Counted from the first letter of the stretch, positions 17,811 through 27,630 are shown. The stretch is DNA of 64,000 nt from Chlorobium ferrooxidans DSM 13031 (GCF_000168715.1 NZ_AASE01000006.1:1-64000), one strand, 5' to 3'. Numbers and translations are program-made. Notes: a model not told the origin generated them from the sequence alone.

Positions 17811-18308
17811 TTATTTCCTTGAACGGCGGGGCTTTTGAAGGTCTTTTTCCTCCGAAACTTTCGGGCGACTTCCACTTGCAAGCGCACCGGGAGTGGAGAC
17901 ATCAATATCAGGACTCTCTTTCTGGATTCCGGCTTCATGCATGGAGTAGAACTCCACAAGATTTCCGTCCGGATCCATGACAAAAAAAGCCCTCCCCTCA
18001 CGTCGATGGGCGGGTCGGGTCACGAGATGTACACCGCTATCGTCAAGATAGCGTGCAGCAGCATCGACTTCAGCATCGGAGGAGAGCCTGAAACCGAAAT
18101 GGTCAACCCTGATATCACGCGCTTCGGGAGATCCCGGGGTTTCGGCTTTTACCAGTACCAGAAGGTCAGAGTTGATACGCAGATAAGAGATATTCGCTCC
18201 AACCCGGTGGTCAAGCTTGAAACCAAGAATACCTCCATAAAATGCTTCGGCAAGACGCAGGTCATTGACGCGAAGGGTAATCTGATTAATCCCCGTCAGT
18301 TTCATCAT
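17811..18308 (-). CDS. VOC-family (glyoxalase/dioxygenase fold) protein
   Basis: The 165-residue protein has one VOC domain (about 1-125) with paired beta-alpha-beta-beta-beta modules: INQITLRVNDLRLAEAFYGG, IRVDHFGFRLSSDAEV and AFFVMDPDGNLVEFYS. Metal-ligand candidates are H94-type and E near the end of the second module. The C-terminal tail after about residue 130 is polar and probably disordered. Substrate cannot be told; glyoxalase, dioxygenase and fosfomycin-resistance proteins share this fold. The start overlaps the end of rpoZ by 23 bases, so it is probably translated from the gmk-rpoZ mRNA. Confidence 0.8.
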   Translation of the reverse strand: MMKLTGINQITLRVNDLRLAEAFYGGILGFKLDHRVGANISYLRINSDLLVLVKAETPGSPEARDIRVDHFGFRLSSDAEVDAAARYLDDSGVHLVTRPAHRREGRAFFVMDPDGNLVEFYSMHEAGIQKESPDIDVSTPGALASGSRPKVSEEKDLQKPRRSRK

Positions 18309-18639
18309 CTTCTTCTACTTGAACAGGCTTTTTCTCGGCAGTTTTCTCCAGGGTATAATCATATTTGTGTTCGAAATACTCCGCAACTGCTTTATGCGAG
18401 GCCTTTTCACGGACTTCAAACTCAAGACTGATAGCGATCTGTTCAGGAAATATCTTGTCCGATTCAGACTCACTGCTCGGGTTGCGGATCATCTCCTTGT
18501 AAGGGAGCAGCTTGTCTTCAAGATCAGCGCGCTCTTCATCATGTATTTTTTTAGCTCTTTTCGAAATCGCAACTACCGTCTCGTACAAATTCGAGTGCGC
18601 ACTTCTCAGCTTGTTCAAATCAACAGGTTTCACCGACAT
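18286..18639 (-). CDS. rpoZ: RNA polymerase omega subunit (RpoZ/Rpb6-like)
   Basis: The 117-residue protein contains SNLYETVVAISKRAKKIHDE (17-36) and an FPEQIAISLEFEVREK region, matching the Rpb6/omega fold in the form seen in Bacteroidota and Chlorobiota. The acidic tail ending EEDDETDGD is an addition. Omega binds the beta-prime subunit and aids polymerase assembly. It follows gmk by 19 bp, the same pairing as gmk-rpoZ in many bacteria, which supports the call. Confidence 0.83.
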   Translation of the reverse strand: MSVKPVDLNKLRSAHSNLYETVVAISKRAKKIHDEERADLEDKLLPYKEMIRNPSSESESDKIFPEQIAISLEFEVREKASHKAVAEYFEHKYDYTLEKTAEKKPVQVEEDDETDGD

Positions 18640-18658
18640 TGCACTATAATTATGACGT

Positions 18659-19237
18659 TTATAAAAGAAATTTTCTGACTTTTTCCGTGACCGTCTCCAC
18701 GGTCAGATCAAGATTGTCGTTTACAATCACCGCATCAAATCGCTCCGCATACTCAAGTTCAAGACGGGCACGCTCAAGGCGCAATTTCAGACTCTCTTCA
18801 TCTTCACTCTCCCGCCCTTTGAGTCTGGCTTCCAGTATCTCCATACTCGGCGGCTTGAAAAAAATCAATAACGAGTTTTCAGGAAAGAGCCGCTTGAGAT
18901 TCAGTGCGCCTTTGACGTCAAGATCAAGAAGAAGATGGCTGCCGCTCTCAATAACCTCACGGGTTTTATCAAGCAGGGTCCCGTAATGGTTTCCGAAAAA
19001 AAACTCATGTTCAATAAATCCACCGCTGCGGATCTTCTCCTCAAAATCTTTTCTGCTCAGGAAATAATAGTTAATCCCCTCTACTTCACCAACCCTCTTC
19101 TCGCGGGTTGTAGCGGATACCGAAAATCTGATATCAGGAATCCGCTCCAGCAAATGTTTGGCAATTGTTGACTTGCCGGTACCGGATGGTGCTGAAAAAA
19201 CAATCAGTTTCCCTTGCCGTTTCCGCTCTTCAACCAT
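18659..19237 (-). CDS. gmk: Guanylate kinase
   Basis: The 192-residue enzyme has the P-loop SAPSGTGKST (15-24), the GMP-binding segment SVSATTREKRVGEVEGINYYF split around residue 40-60, and the LLLDLDVKGALNLK motif. It phosphorylates GMP to GDP. It starts 4 bp after the yicC-like gene and is followed by rpoZ, an arrangement (yicC-gmk-rpoZ) common across bacteria. Confidence 0.97.
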   Translation of the reverse strand: MVEERKRQGKLIVFSAPSGTGKSTIAKHLLERIPDIRFSVSATTREKRVGEVEGINYYFLSRKDFEEKIRSGGFIEHEFFFGNHYGTLLDKTREVIESGSHLLLDLDVKGALNLKRLFPENSLLIFFKPPSMEILEARLKGRESEDEESLKLRLERARLELEYAERFDAVIVNDNLDLTVETVTEKVRKFLL

Positions 19238-19241
19238 AACA

Positions 19242-20129
19242 TCACTCTATATTTTGCAGTTGCTCCCTGACTTTTTCAAGTTCTTCCTTTATTCGAACCA
19301 TTTTCTGGGATATTTCCGCATTCTGGGATTTCGAAGCGATGGTATTGGCTTCACGAAGCTGCTCCTGAAGAAGAAAGTTCAATTTTCTTCCTGTGCCGCT
19401 TTCATCATTTCCCAGCTCTTCAAGAAAAAACTTGTTATGACTGGCGAATCTGGTCAACTCTTCGGTAATATCAAGCTTGTCGGCAGCAAGAACCAGCTCC
19501 ATTTCAAGTCGATCCCTGCTGTATGCCAGATCCTTTGAGGCGATTACCTCTACTTTTGCCGCCAGTCTTTTTCTGACCGCTTCAAGGTTTTCTGCCGAAA
19601 GCGTGGAAACAAGAGCGAGTGTCTGTTCAATCTCCGCAATGCGTACACTGAAGTCAACCATAAGCTCCTCCCCTTCCCTTCGGCGCATCGCCTTGAGACG
19701 ATCTATGGCCTCCTGGAGCAGTTTTTTTGCGACAGGCCAGAGCTTTTCGATCTGGTCAAGTGAAGTTGTACCGTTATCGAATACTTCCGGGAAACGGAGC
19801 AGATGCTCAAGTGTAACCGGTGTAGTGAGCTGGGCTTCTCTCTGAAGGGTCTCAAGCAGTCCCTTGTAGGCTTTGACCTTTGAAGCGTTGACACTGACAG
19901 CTATAGGCTGCTCTTCATCAAGCTGAACCTGAATAAACGCGGATATTTTCCCCCTTTGAAAATGGGCCCGTATCATTTCGCGGACTTCAAGTTCAAACGA
20001 GAGTAACTGACGGGGAAGCTTTACACTGATTTCTGCAAACCGGTTATTGACTGAGCGCAGCTCAACAAGCGTGCGAACACCGTTTTCAACTGACTCCGCA
20101 CTGCCATATCCGGTCATACTTTCCAACAT
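19242..20129 (-). CDS. yicC: YicC-family endoribonuclease-like protein
   Basis: The 295-residue protein starts MLESMTGYGSAE, the hallmark N-terminus of YicC, and ends with the DUF1732 region GRKLNFLLQEQLREANTIAS. YicC of E. coli has been reported to act as a ribonuclease and to affect stability of a small RNA; whether this holds here is inference. I chose ATG 20129 over a longer frame to 20198. It lies between rpsO and gmk, so it links the ribosomal protein end of the nusA-infB block to the gmk-rpoZ genes. Confidence 0.92.
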   Translation of the reverse strand: MLESMTGYGSAESVENGVRTLVELRSVNNRFAEISVKLPRQLLSFELEVREMIRAHFQRGKISAFIQVQLDEEQPIAVSVNASKVKAYKGLLETLQREAQLTTPVTLEHLLRFPEVFDNGTTSLDQIEKLWPVAKKLLQEAIDRLKAMRRREGEELMVDFSVRIAEIEQTLALVSTLSAENLEAVRKRLAAKVEVIASKDLAYSRDRLEMELVLAADKLDITEELTRFASHNKFFLEELGNDESGTGRKLNFLLQEQLREANTIASKSQNAEISQKMVRIKEELEKVREQLQNIE

Positions 20130-20219
20130 AGGCTTCCCTGCTTCATTCGTTGTTAAAAAGATAACCTGCAGAGCAAAAGCCCTGCAGAGATCGGGCAAAA
20201 AGAGTTCGGACCGAACTGC

Positions 20220-20489
20220 TTACTTGCGGAGATCAAGTTCGGCAATCACCTTACGGTAACGGTCGATATCAACATTCTTTATATAATTCAAAACTTTTTT
20301 GCGCTTGCTTACCAGCATAAGCAGCCCACGGCGGGAGTGCTTGTCTTTCGGATGCAGCTGAAGATGGCCGGTAAGATCGGTAATTCTGCGGCTGAACAGT
20401 GCCACCTGAACTTCAGATTTCCCGGTATTCTTGTCAGATCCGCCGAACTGCTGGATAACTTCCGCTTTATGCTCTTTTGTGAGACTCAT
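20220..20489 (-). CDS. rpsO: 30S ribosomal protein S15
   Basis: The 89-residue protein is a full-length S15: MSLTKEHKAEVIQQF, the RITDLTGHLQLHPKDKHSRR segment that binds the 16S three-way junction, and RRGLLMLVSKRKKVLNYI. In many bacteria rpsO follows truB and ribF, as here. No Shine-Dalgarno sequence is visible before ATG 20489. AT-rich DNA at 20520-20560 could carry an internal promoter within the end of ribF. Confidence 0.97.
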   Translation of the reverse strand: MSLTKEHKAEVIQQFGGSDKNTGKSEVQVALFSRRITDLTGHLQLHPKDKHSRRGLLMLVSKRKKVLNYIKNVDIDRYRKVIAELDLRK

Positions 20490-20534
20490 AGCTCTTCATT
20501 TGTTATGTTAAATCGATTGACCCGCAATATAATA

Positions 20535-21500
20535 TTATATACTATACAACTCCACCGTTTTTTTATCTTTTTCAAGCTGGTTTTTCAGCTCATCAAGTGA
20601 CGTAAACTTGCGCTCCTCCCTGATAAAGCGAAAAAGGCTGAACTTCAGAGTACGACCGTAGAGCGTGCCGGAATATCCAAGAATATAGGCTTCGACGGTT
20701 GTAATCCCCTCTGAACTGACCGTCGGACGTAAGCCGATATTCATCATGACCTTGAATGAACGACCGTCAAGCTCGGTTCGGGCAAGATAGACCCCGCTCC
20801 TGGGCAGCAGCTTGTCCGGATCGGAAAGCTGGAGGTTTACAGTTGGAAAGCCGATCTCCCGTCCCCGCTTGTCACCATCAACAACTACGCCGCTGATCAT
20901 ATAGGGAGAGCCGAGAAACTCATTAGCTTCGGCAATCAGACCGCTTGCAAGGAGTTGGCGGATTCTTGTACTTGAAAAATGCTCATCACCGATCAGCAGT
21001 TCATCCAGAACCTCTACATCAAAATCCAGCTCTCCGCCGAGATGCTCAAGCGTCGTGCCGCTTCCGCTCCGGTCACGTCCGAAAGCATGGTCATAACCGA
21101 TAATGATACTTTTAGCTCCAATAAGGTTGACCAGCACATTGCGGATAAAATCCTCCGAGCTGCGCCGGGCAAAATCCGGCGTAAAACGGACCACAAAAAG
21201 CAGATCAACCCCCTCCCTCGAAAGCAGGTTGATTTTTTCCTCCAGTGTGGTAAGCAATCCAAGCGGACCGGTAACAGCGCCCTTGAGCACTCTTCTTGGA
21301 TGGGGTTCAAAAGTCACCACCACGCTTCGCAACTGACGACTGCGGGCAAGAGCAACAAGCCGGGCAATAATCATCCGGTGACCCTTATGCACTCCGTCAA
21401 ACGAGCCAATGGTTACCGCTGAACCTACAACAGGAAACTCGACAGGAGAGGCTGTGCCAAAACTACAGACATGATGATTATCATATTCCACAATACGCAT
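20535..21500 (-). CDS. ribF: Bifunctional riboflavin kinase / FAD synthetase
   Basis: The 321-residue enzyme has an N-terminal FAD synthetase domain with SFDGVHKGHRMII (33-45, the HxGH-like site) and IIIGYDHAFGRDRSG, and a C-terminal riboflavin kinase domain with GDKRGREIGFPTVNL and GVYLA. It turns riboflavin into FMN and then FAD. It lies 17 bp after truB in the nusA-infB operon, as in many genomes. FAD made here would serve the ETF pair, among others. Confidence 0.96.
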   Translation of the reverse strand: MRIVEYDNHHVCSFGTASPVEFPVVGSAVTIGSFDGVHKGHRMIIARLVALARSRQLRSVVVTFEPHPRRVLKGAVTGPLGLLTTLEEKINLLSREGVDLLFVVRFTPDFARRSSEDFIRNVLVNLIGAKSIIIGYDHAFGRDRSGSGTTLEHLGGELDFDVEVLDELLIGDEHFSSTRIRQLLASGLIAEANEFLGSPYMISGVVVDGDKRGREIGFPTVNLQLSDPDKLLPRSGVYLARTELDGRSFKVMMNIGLRPTVSSEGITTVEAYILGYSGTLYGRTLKFSLFRFIREERKFTSLDELKNQLEKDKKTVELYSI

Positions 21501-21517
21501 ACTTCCGTTATCTCCCT

Positions 21518-22240
21518 TTACAGATCGGGTTGATGGGTGCTTTGAACGATATCCTCGATAGTGTCGGGCAGGGTTCTGGCAGAGCTCAATTGATAGGGAC
21601 CGATAGCAACTCTCCTCAGGGAGGCCAAATAGCCGCCTGTACCAAGCGCATGGCCGAACTCATGAGCTATAACCCTGATATAGGCTCCCTTGGAGACATG
21701 GAGAACAAAATAGACCATCGGGAGGTCAATCCTGGTAATTTCAAAACGATGGATCACAATCTCCTTCGCCTTCCTCTCCCGTATCACCTCACCTTTGCGG
21801 GCATGTTCATAAAGTCGTTTGCCCTGGTGCCAGGCAGCCGAATGCATGGGAGGCTGCTGTTGATGAGTCCCGACAAACATTGCAGCCGTATGCCTGATCA
21901 GCTCCTCTGAAAGATGATCGGTGCCGCAGTGTCCGTATTCGCTGGTTTCACAATCATGACTCTCCGTCATAACACCAAGCTTGATGGCACCGTCATAAAC
22001 CTTGTCAAGAATCTCAAGAGTGGAAATCTCCCTGGTTTTCCGGCCGGAGGCGAGGATAAGAAGACCGGTAGCTTTCGGGTCAAGGGTACCGCAATGGCCA
22101 ACCTTGCGCTTCAGACCGTTTTGGCGGTAGGTATTCCTGATTTTGGCAACCACATCAAACGATGTCCAGTCCAACGGTTTGTCAATCAGGAGAAATGCAC
22201 CTTCATCCTGAAGCTGCTCCCTGTTTTGCTGTTCATCCAT
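21518..22240 (-). CDS. truB: tRNA pseudouridine-55 synthase
   Basis: The 240-residue protein contains LLIDKPLDWTSFDVV (17-31) and the catalytic loop GHCGTLDPKATGLL (48-61) with Asp54, then HRFEITRIDLP and SKGAYIRVIAHEFG. It makes pseudouridine 55 in the tRNA T-loop. I chose ATG 22240 over a TTG five codons earlier. The C-terminal PUA domain of some TruB proteins appears short or absent, consistent with the modest length. Confidence 0.95.
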   Translation of the reverse strand: MDEQQNREQLQDEGAFLLIDKPLDWTSFDVVAKIRNTYRQNGLKRKVGHCGTLDPKATGLLILASGRKTREISTLEILDKVYDGAIKLGVMTESHDCETSEYGHCGTDHLSEELIRHTAAMFVGTHQQQPPMHSAAWHQGKRLYEHARKGEVIRERKAKEIVIHRFEITRIDLPMVYFVLHVSKGAYIRVIAHEFGHALGTGGYLASLRRVAIGPYQLSSARTLPDTIEDIVQSTHQPDL

Positions 22241-22261
22241 ACTCACTGCCTGCAAAAAAGC

Positions 22262-22627
22262 TTACGCTTCACCGTTTTCAGGGGCGCTTTTACGCACACT
22301 GCTCAACAGCTCTTCAATCCTTGTGGCTCGCTCATAGAGATGATCTTCATGGAATTCAAGTTCCGGAATACGCCGGAAGTGGTGGCGGATTCTTGCGGAG
22401 AGAATCTTTCTGATACTTTTTGTCTCCTCACGCAGATATGCCATGGCTTCGACCTGTTCTTTGGAGGTCCCGATAATGGATACATATATCCTTGCTATAC
22501 CGAGATCGGCCGTTACCTTCACATCGACAACCGTGATAATCGGCCCGTTTCGGGGGAGCTCTTTCTGCATAATTGCTCCGAGCTCCTGCTGCAGGAGTGA
22601 TGCTACTTTCTCAGTACGTATGGACAT
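22262..22627 (-). CDS. rbfA: Ribosome-binding factor A
   Basis: The 121-residue protein has the KH-like RbfA fold: RTEKVASLLQQELGAIMQKE, ITVVDVKVTADLGIARIYVS and LRIRHHFRRIPELEFHED-like ending (split for length). RbfA helps mature the 30S subunit. It is 18 bp downstream of infB and 21 bp upstream of truB. Confidence 0.95.
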   Translation of the reverse strand: MSIRTEKVASLLQQELGAIMQKELPRNGPIITVVDVKVTADLGIARIYVSIIGTSKEQVEAMAYLREETKSIRKILSARIRHHFRRIPELEFHEDHLYERATRIEELLSSVRKSAPENGEA

Positions 22628-22645
22628 AACTCAACAATAAGAGGT

Positions 22646-25351
22646 TCACAATTTCCGTTTTTTCTCCACGATTTTGTAAGCCTCAACTATATCGCCAACC
22701 TTGATATCATCGTAATTCTTGAGACTCAGACCACACTCGTATCCGGCGTCCACCTCTTTGACATCATCCTTGAAGCGTTTGAGTGCAGCAAGCTGCCCTT
22801 CATAGATCTGCACACCGTCACGAAGCAATCGGACCTTGGAGTCACGGAAAATTTTACCCTCAAGCATATAGCATCCGCCAACGTTACCGATCTTCGGCAC
22901 TTTAAAGACCTGACGGATTTCAAGGGAGCCGAGACTCTCTTCATGAAGTTCCGGAGAGAGCATACCCTCAAGAGCTTTTTCGACATCTTCAAGAACATGA
23001 TATATGACGCTGTAGAAGCGAACATCAAGATCTTCCTTTTCCGCAAGCTTCTTGGCATTGACATTAGGACGTACCCTGAAGCCGATAATAATAGCATCTG
23101 AAGCCGCAGCAAGAAGAACGTCGGTCTCGGTAATCTGACCGACACCCTGGTGGATAATCTGCACCTTGACCTCTTCATTCTGAATCTTCATGAGTCCGTC
23201 AGCAAGAGCCTGTATGGAGCCATCAGTATCAGCCTTGATGATGACACTCAGCTCCTTCATGAGGCCCTCCTTGATCTGGCGGGCAATACTGTCGAGCTTG
23301 ACACGCGTACTGCGACGGAAATCGTGCTCACGACGAATAACCTGCCGCTTCTGCGCCAGGTCACGCGCCTCCCTGTCAGTTACCATAACCGTCAGAACAT
23401 CACCGGATTGCGGAAGATCCTCGAATCCGAGCACCATAACGGGCTGTGAAGGCCCGGCAGAGGGAATTCTCTTTCCCCGCTCGTCCATAATGGCCCGAAC
23501 CTTGCCAAGTGTATTGCCTGCAACAAACGGATCACCAACCTTGAGGAATCCGCGCTGAACGAGAACCGTCGAGATCACACCCTTGCCCTTGTCGAGCTCA
23601 GACTCAACAATAATACCGCTTGCCGGAACCTCTGCGGAATAGTTGCCGCGCAGTTCACGCATCTCAGCCTCGGTCAGCACCTTGCCCATAAGCTCTGAAA
23701 TACCAAGACCTTTCTTGGCAGAGATCTCCTGGCACTGATACTCGCCACCCCACTCTTCAACAAGCACTCCCGCTTCGGAAAGCTGTGTTTTGATCTTCTC
23801 GGGGTTAGCTTCAACCTTGTCAATTTTATTAAGGGCAACAACAATCGGGACACCGGCGGCCTTTGCATGATTGATCGCCTCTATGGTCTGGGGCATAACG
23901 CTGTCATCTGCAGCTACAACAAGGATAACAATATCGGTAACCTGGGCGCCCCTTGCACGCATGGCGGTAAAGGCTTCATGGCCCGGTGTGTCAAGAAAGG
24001 TGATCTTGCGGTTTCCGTCAACCGTAACTTCATAAGCACCGATATGCTGGGTTATTCCGCCGGATTCACCGGCAACAACATTACTGTTTCGGATATAATC
24101 GAGCAGTGAGGTCTTGCCGTGATCAACATGTCCCATGATGGTGACAACGGGAGGTCTGGTCTGAAGATCCTCTTCAGCATCCTCCTCGGCAATAACGGCT
24201 GTTGCTTCAACTTCAGAGATGAATTCGGCCTCATAGCCAAACTCAAGAGCAATAAGTTCAATAGACTCCTTGTCAAGGCGCTGATTGATGGTGACAAACT
24301 TCCCGAGTGCAAAGCACTTCTGGATAATATCCTTTGCCGTAACTCCCATAAGTTCGGCCAGTTCGTGGGGTGAAGCATACTCGGTTACCCTGACAATAAG
24401 CTGCTGTGACTCACGCAGAGCGTCAGCCTCCTCCTGTTCGCGCTCCCGATCGATCCGGCGCATCTTGCGGAATTTCTGGCGCGAACCGGTACCACTGCCA
24501 TCCTCCATACCGCTGATTGTCTTCTGTATATTTGCCGAAATCACCTTGTCATCCACTTCCGGCTTCTTTTTCTTCTTGCCCTTTTTCTTTTTGCCTGCAC
24601 TCTCATCCAGCACCGATTTCGGCTTTTCGTCCCCGGCAGCTTTCAGCGGTTTTTTTACCACAGCGCCTTTCTCATCAACATGCGCTTCTTCAGTGACTTT
24701 CGTCTCAAACTCGTCTTTCAAGGCATCAGCCTGCTCCTTGAAATTCTTTTTCCGGTTTTTCTTGTTCCTGCCGGCCTGCATATCAAGCGTACCAAGTACA
24801 GTAAGGCCCCCCATATTCTGCGGACTGTCAAAAGAGACCAGATGTTCGTTGATTGACGGTTCAATCTTTACTGGATCAATAACTGCATCTTCGCCAATAA
24901 TCGGCAACTGAGACTCAGCATCAGCACTCTCTCCATCGTCAGCAACCGGAGATGGCTGCTCAATAACAGAAGGTGCCGGAAAATCGCCAGGAAGAGCGTG
25001 CTCAACATCTTCTTTTTTTGCATCCCGGGTCGTAACGGCCGGAGCTGACTGCGGACTAAGGGTTTCACGCAGCTGCTTCTCTTTTTCATACGTTTTGCGC
25101 GACTGCTCCTCAAGTCTTGACAACCGTTTCTCTTTTTCCGCCCTGATTTTTTTGGTCTCATCAACCATTTTCTTTTCAACACTGAAGTGGCTGAAAATCA
25201 GGTTATGCATCTCTTCACTTACCATAGAGGATGTAGAGGCCACCTTGCCTCCTTCCTGCTTGACAAAAAGTAAGACTTCCTGCGGACTCAACTGCAGTTC
25301 TCTTGCTATATCACTTATTCGATATCTCTTTTCCATGTCCTCAAGGGCCAT
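22646..25351 (-). CDS. infB: Translation initiation factor IF-2
   Basis: The 901-residue protein carries a long, charged N-terminal extension (about 1-400) rich in Lys, Glu and Ser, with an IF2_N segment at the very start ([20 protein letters not shown]). The GTPase domain begins near residue 400 with GHVDHGKT (407-414), DTPGHEAF and NKIDK. The C-terminal domains bind initiator tRNA. This is one of the few genes here with a perfect ribosome site, GAGGAGG, five bases before ATG 25351. It sits between nusA and rbfA in the classical operon. Confidence 0.97.
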   Translation of the reverse strand: MALEDMEKRYRISDIARELQLSPQEVLLFVKQEGGKVASTSSMVSEEMHNLIFSHFSVEKKMVDETKKIRAEKEKRLSRLEEQSRKTYEKEKQLRETLSPQSAPAVTTRDAKKEDVEHALPGDFPAPSVIEQPSPVADDGESADAESQLPIIGEDAVIDPVKIEPSINEHLVSFDSPQNMGGLTVLGTLDMQAGRNKKNRKKNFKEQADALKDEFETKVTEEAHVDEKGAVVKKPLKAAGDEKPKSVLDESAGKKKKGKKKKKPEVDDKVISANIQKTISGMEDGSGTGSRQKFRKMRRIDREREQEEADALRESQQLIVRVTEYASPHELAELMGVTAKDIIQKCFALGKFVTINQRLDKESIELIALEFGYEAEFISEVEATAVIAEEDAEEDLQTRPPVVTIMGHVDHGKTSLLDYIRNSNVVAGESGGITQHIGAYEVTVDGNRKITFLDTPGHEAFTAMRARGAQVTDIVILVVAADDSVMPQTIEAINHAKAAGVPIVVALNKIDKVEANPEKIKTQLSEAGVLVEEWGGEYQCQEISAKKGLGISELMGKVLTEAEMRELRGNYSAEVPASGIIVESELDKGKGVISTVLVQRGFLKVGDPFVAGNTLGKVRAIMDERGKRIPSAGPSQPVMVLGFEDLPQSGDVLTVMVTDREARDLAQKRQVIRREHDFRRSTRVKLDSIARQIKEGLMKELSVIIKADTDGSIQALADGLMKIQNEEVKVQIIHQGVGQITETDVLLAAASDAIIIGFRVRPNVNAKKLAEKEDLDVRFYSVIYHVLEDVEKALEGMLSPELHEESLGSLEIRQVFKVPKIGNVGGCYMLEGKIFRDSKVRLLRDGVQIYEGQLAALKRFKDDVKEVDAGYECGLSLKNYDDIKVGDIVEAYKIVEKKRKL

Positions 25352-25416
25352 TACATCCTCCTCTGGATTTAAAAACTCTTTACTCTTTATCCAATGCTGA
25401 CATCTACAGGGACTAC

Positions 25417-26967
25417 TCAGGATTCATCCGCCACCGGCTCAATTGAATCCTGATTGGCATCGTCATCAAAAAGACCCTGCAAATCCGATTCGGTGAACTG
25501 CTCTTTGACGGTTTTATAGATGTTCTCGGCAATCTTTTTCCAGTACCGCTTTTCATCCTCGGTTACTTTTCGCTCTCTCGGTTTTATGCCTGGTCTGCGA
25601 CCCTGTGGCTGGCCAAAAACCGTTACCTCTTCAGGCTTGGAAGGCCCGAGCAATGCGTTTTCAATCTCTTCAACTCCGGCTTTCAGCACTTTTTTAGCCG
25701 TATCAAGACCGCCATCCAGAAGCTGGTAAATCATATCATCACCAAACTCTTCACGGAATTCGATGATATCGATATCGGTCGGATCTTCCATCGACTTGTC
25801 GATAACATCACGATACACATCGATCTCATAGCCGGTAAGTTTTTCTGCCAGATGAATATTGTTACCGTTCTTTCCAATGGCATACTTGATCTGGTCCGGT
25901 TTGAGCATAACCCGAGCCTTCCTTGTTTTCGGGTCGGCGTGAACCGTCAGCGGATCGATTTTTGCAGGCTGCATCGCACGTGAAATATAGATCTGCGGCT
26001 CATCGGTGTAGTAGATCACATCAATGTTCTCGTTGTTCAGCTCCTTGACAATGCTCTGAATACGTTTACCGCGGTACCCGACAGTCGCCCCTACAGGGTC
26101 AATCCTGGCACTGGTGGATTCAACAGCAACCTTGGCTCTCTCACCCGGTACTCGTGCAATAGCCTTGATAACAATAAGACCATCCAGAATTTCCGGAACC
26201 TCATGTTCAAAAAGCTTGTAGAGGAAACGGTCATCAACTCTTGATACAATAACCTTCATGCCGCCGTCCGCCTTTTCGCGCTCGACCACATTACCGTCAT
26301 CAAGCTTTGTCTTCACTTTCTCCCGCTCAATGCGTTTGATATAGAGTTTCATCCTCGGAGTTCTGCGGGGATTATCCTTTTTCATCATCTCCGACTTCGG
26401 CAGAACAAGCTCAACACGGTGATCTTTTGAGGTGTTATAGGTAAAAATAACCTCATTTGAACGGATCTGATAGACCTCACCGGCAACGACTTCGCCCACC
26501 TTCTCAAGGCACTCTTCATAGACTACGAGACGCTCAAGATCCCGGACTTTTTTCTGTACGGACTGCTTGATGATCTGAATGGATTTACGGCTCAGATAAT
26601 CATCCAGCTTGATAGGACCCTCTTCATAGTAATCGCCGATGTCAAGGGAGTCATCAATTTTCCTCACCTCATCAAGACTGATCTCGATGCTTTCAATGTC
26701 CACTTCCTTGACAATCTTTTTCAGAATATAGACTTCAAAATCTCCCCTTTCCGGGTTGATGAAAATGTTGGACTCAACTTCAGGATCGTAATCTTTTCTG
26801 AGCTGCTTCTGGATGATATCCTTGAGAAGATCGGCAATATCCATTTTAACAGCCGCACTTTCCGTGCGCTTGTCCAGAAAGATCTTGGACTGCTCGATTT
26901 CCCCGAAGGCACTGGCAATCTGTGCTCTTCTGTCCACTCCCTCATCTTTTATCTTTTTTCTGACCAT
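25417..26967 (-). CDS. nusA: Transcription termination/antitermination protein NusA
   Basis: The 516-residue protein has an N-terminal polymerase-binding domain (about 17-140), an S1 domain beginning GEVVAGEVYQI, then two KH domains with GATVGYRGKRIQSIV and YAIGKNGNNIHLAEKLTG. The acidic C-terminal tail lacks the tandem repeats of E. coli NusA. About 16 residues precede the usual family start (IASAFGEIEQSKIF), so the true start could be internal. The gap to rimP upstream (113 bp) is filled in part by a repeat fragment, unusual for this operon. Confidence 0.96.
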   Translation of the reverse strand: MVRKKIKDEGVDRRAQIASAFGEIEQSKIFLDKRTESAAVKMDIADLLKDIIQKQLRKDYDPEVESNIFINPERGDFEVYILKKIVKEVDIESIEISLDEVRKIDDSLDIGDYYEEGPIKLDDYLSRKSIQIIKQSVQKKVRDLERLVVYEECLEKVGEVVAGEVYQIRSNEVIFTYNTSKDHRVELVLPKSEMMKKDNPRRTPRMKLYIKRIEREKVKTKLDDGNVVEREKADGGMKVIVSRVDDRFLYKLFEHEVPEILDGLIVIKAIARVPGERAKVAVESTSARIDPVGATVGYRGKRIQSIVKELNNENIDVIYYTDEPQIYISRAMQPAKIDPLTVHADPKTRKARVMLKPDQIKYAIGKNGNNIHLAEKLTGYEIDVYRDVIDKSMEDPTDIDIIEFREEFGDDMIYQLLDGGLDTAKKVLKAGVEEIENALLGPSKPEEVTVFGQPQGRRPGIKPRERKVTEDEKRYWKKIAENIYKTVKEQFTESDLQGLFDDDANQDSIEPVADES

Positions 26968-27025
26968 CTCTTTCTTGATTGTGCTTTTTGAAAAGATAAC
27001 TCCCGCTGATCCCTAAAAACCTTCT

Positions 27026-27080
27026 GGTCACCGCTATGTATTTGTTGCGAAACCCGATTACTGCGTTGGGCGGTGCCCTG
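27026..27080. repeat. Dispersed inverted-repeat element, partial copy C
   Basis: Read on the minus strand, this 55-bp piece contains GCACCGCCCAACGCAGTAATC and ends ATAGCGGTGACC, matching the core and right end of copies A and B. The left half is missing. It begins directly at the rimP stop codon and separates rimP from nusA, genes that are usually close together. Confidence 0.6.
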
Positions 27081-27602
27081 TTATAACTGCGCCAGAGGAA
27101 CCGCACGGTTTACCTGATCAAGGTAAAGGGTGACTTCCTCTCTGTTTGGCGTACTGCCTTTTTTCCTGTTTTTTTCCGGCATAATCACGATATGCGGCCG
27201 GCTCTCTTCCGATAGCGATACCCGCAGAAGACGGCCTTTAAGCTCTCTCTGCACCGCATCCTCATCCGTATAGGTTACCTCCATAATTTTCCCGCAATGC
27301 CTTACATACTGACGATGAAGCATGAGTGGCTCGCCAAGCCCCGGAGAAGAGACCGTGATTTCAAAATCCTCCCCAACCAGCGCAAGAAGCTCCTCATCAC
27401 TCTCAAGCAGCTCCCTGAGCCTTCTGCTCAGCCATGCACACTGATCAATGCGAACACCGCTGTCGTCATCGACAAGTATCTCTATTTTCCTGGCTCTCTG
27501 TGGACCTTTCACCTTGAGATCAACAAGGTAGGCCCCCTCTCCTCTGGTGCCTGCAGACCCGTCAATAATTTGGAGAACACTGCTCCTGATGCGCTCTTGC
27601 AT
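27081..27602 (-). CDS. rimP: Ribosome maturation factor RimP
   Basis: The 173-residue protein matches RimP by GAYLVDLKVKGPQRARKIEI, RIDQCAWLSRRLRELLE and TVSSPGLGEPLMLHRQYVRH, with a C-terminal SH3-like part. RimP helps assemble the 30S head. Its place just upstream of nusA-infB is the usual one. I chose ATG 27602, which has GGGGTG upstream, over a TTG five codons earlier. The transcript begins after a strong terminator at 27631-27655. Confidence 0.91.
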   Translation of the reverse strand: MQERIRSSVLQIIDGSAGTRGEGAYLVDLKVKGPQRARKIEILVDDDSGVRIDQCAWLSRRLRELLESDEELLALVGEDFEITVSSPGLGEPLMLHRQYVRHCGKIMEVTYTDEDAVQRELKGRLLRVSLSEESRPHIVIMPEKNRKKGSTPNREEVTLYLDQVNRAVPLAQL

Positions 27603-27630
27603 GATCACCCCGTACAAACCTTTTGGAAAA

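Noticed and set aside
16991-18001. 336-codon minus-strand frame across the glmU-like gene
   Set aside because: Low-complexity antisense translation that crosses an intergenic palindrome; the plus-strand gene is certain.
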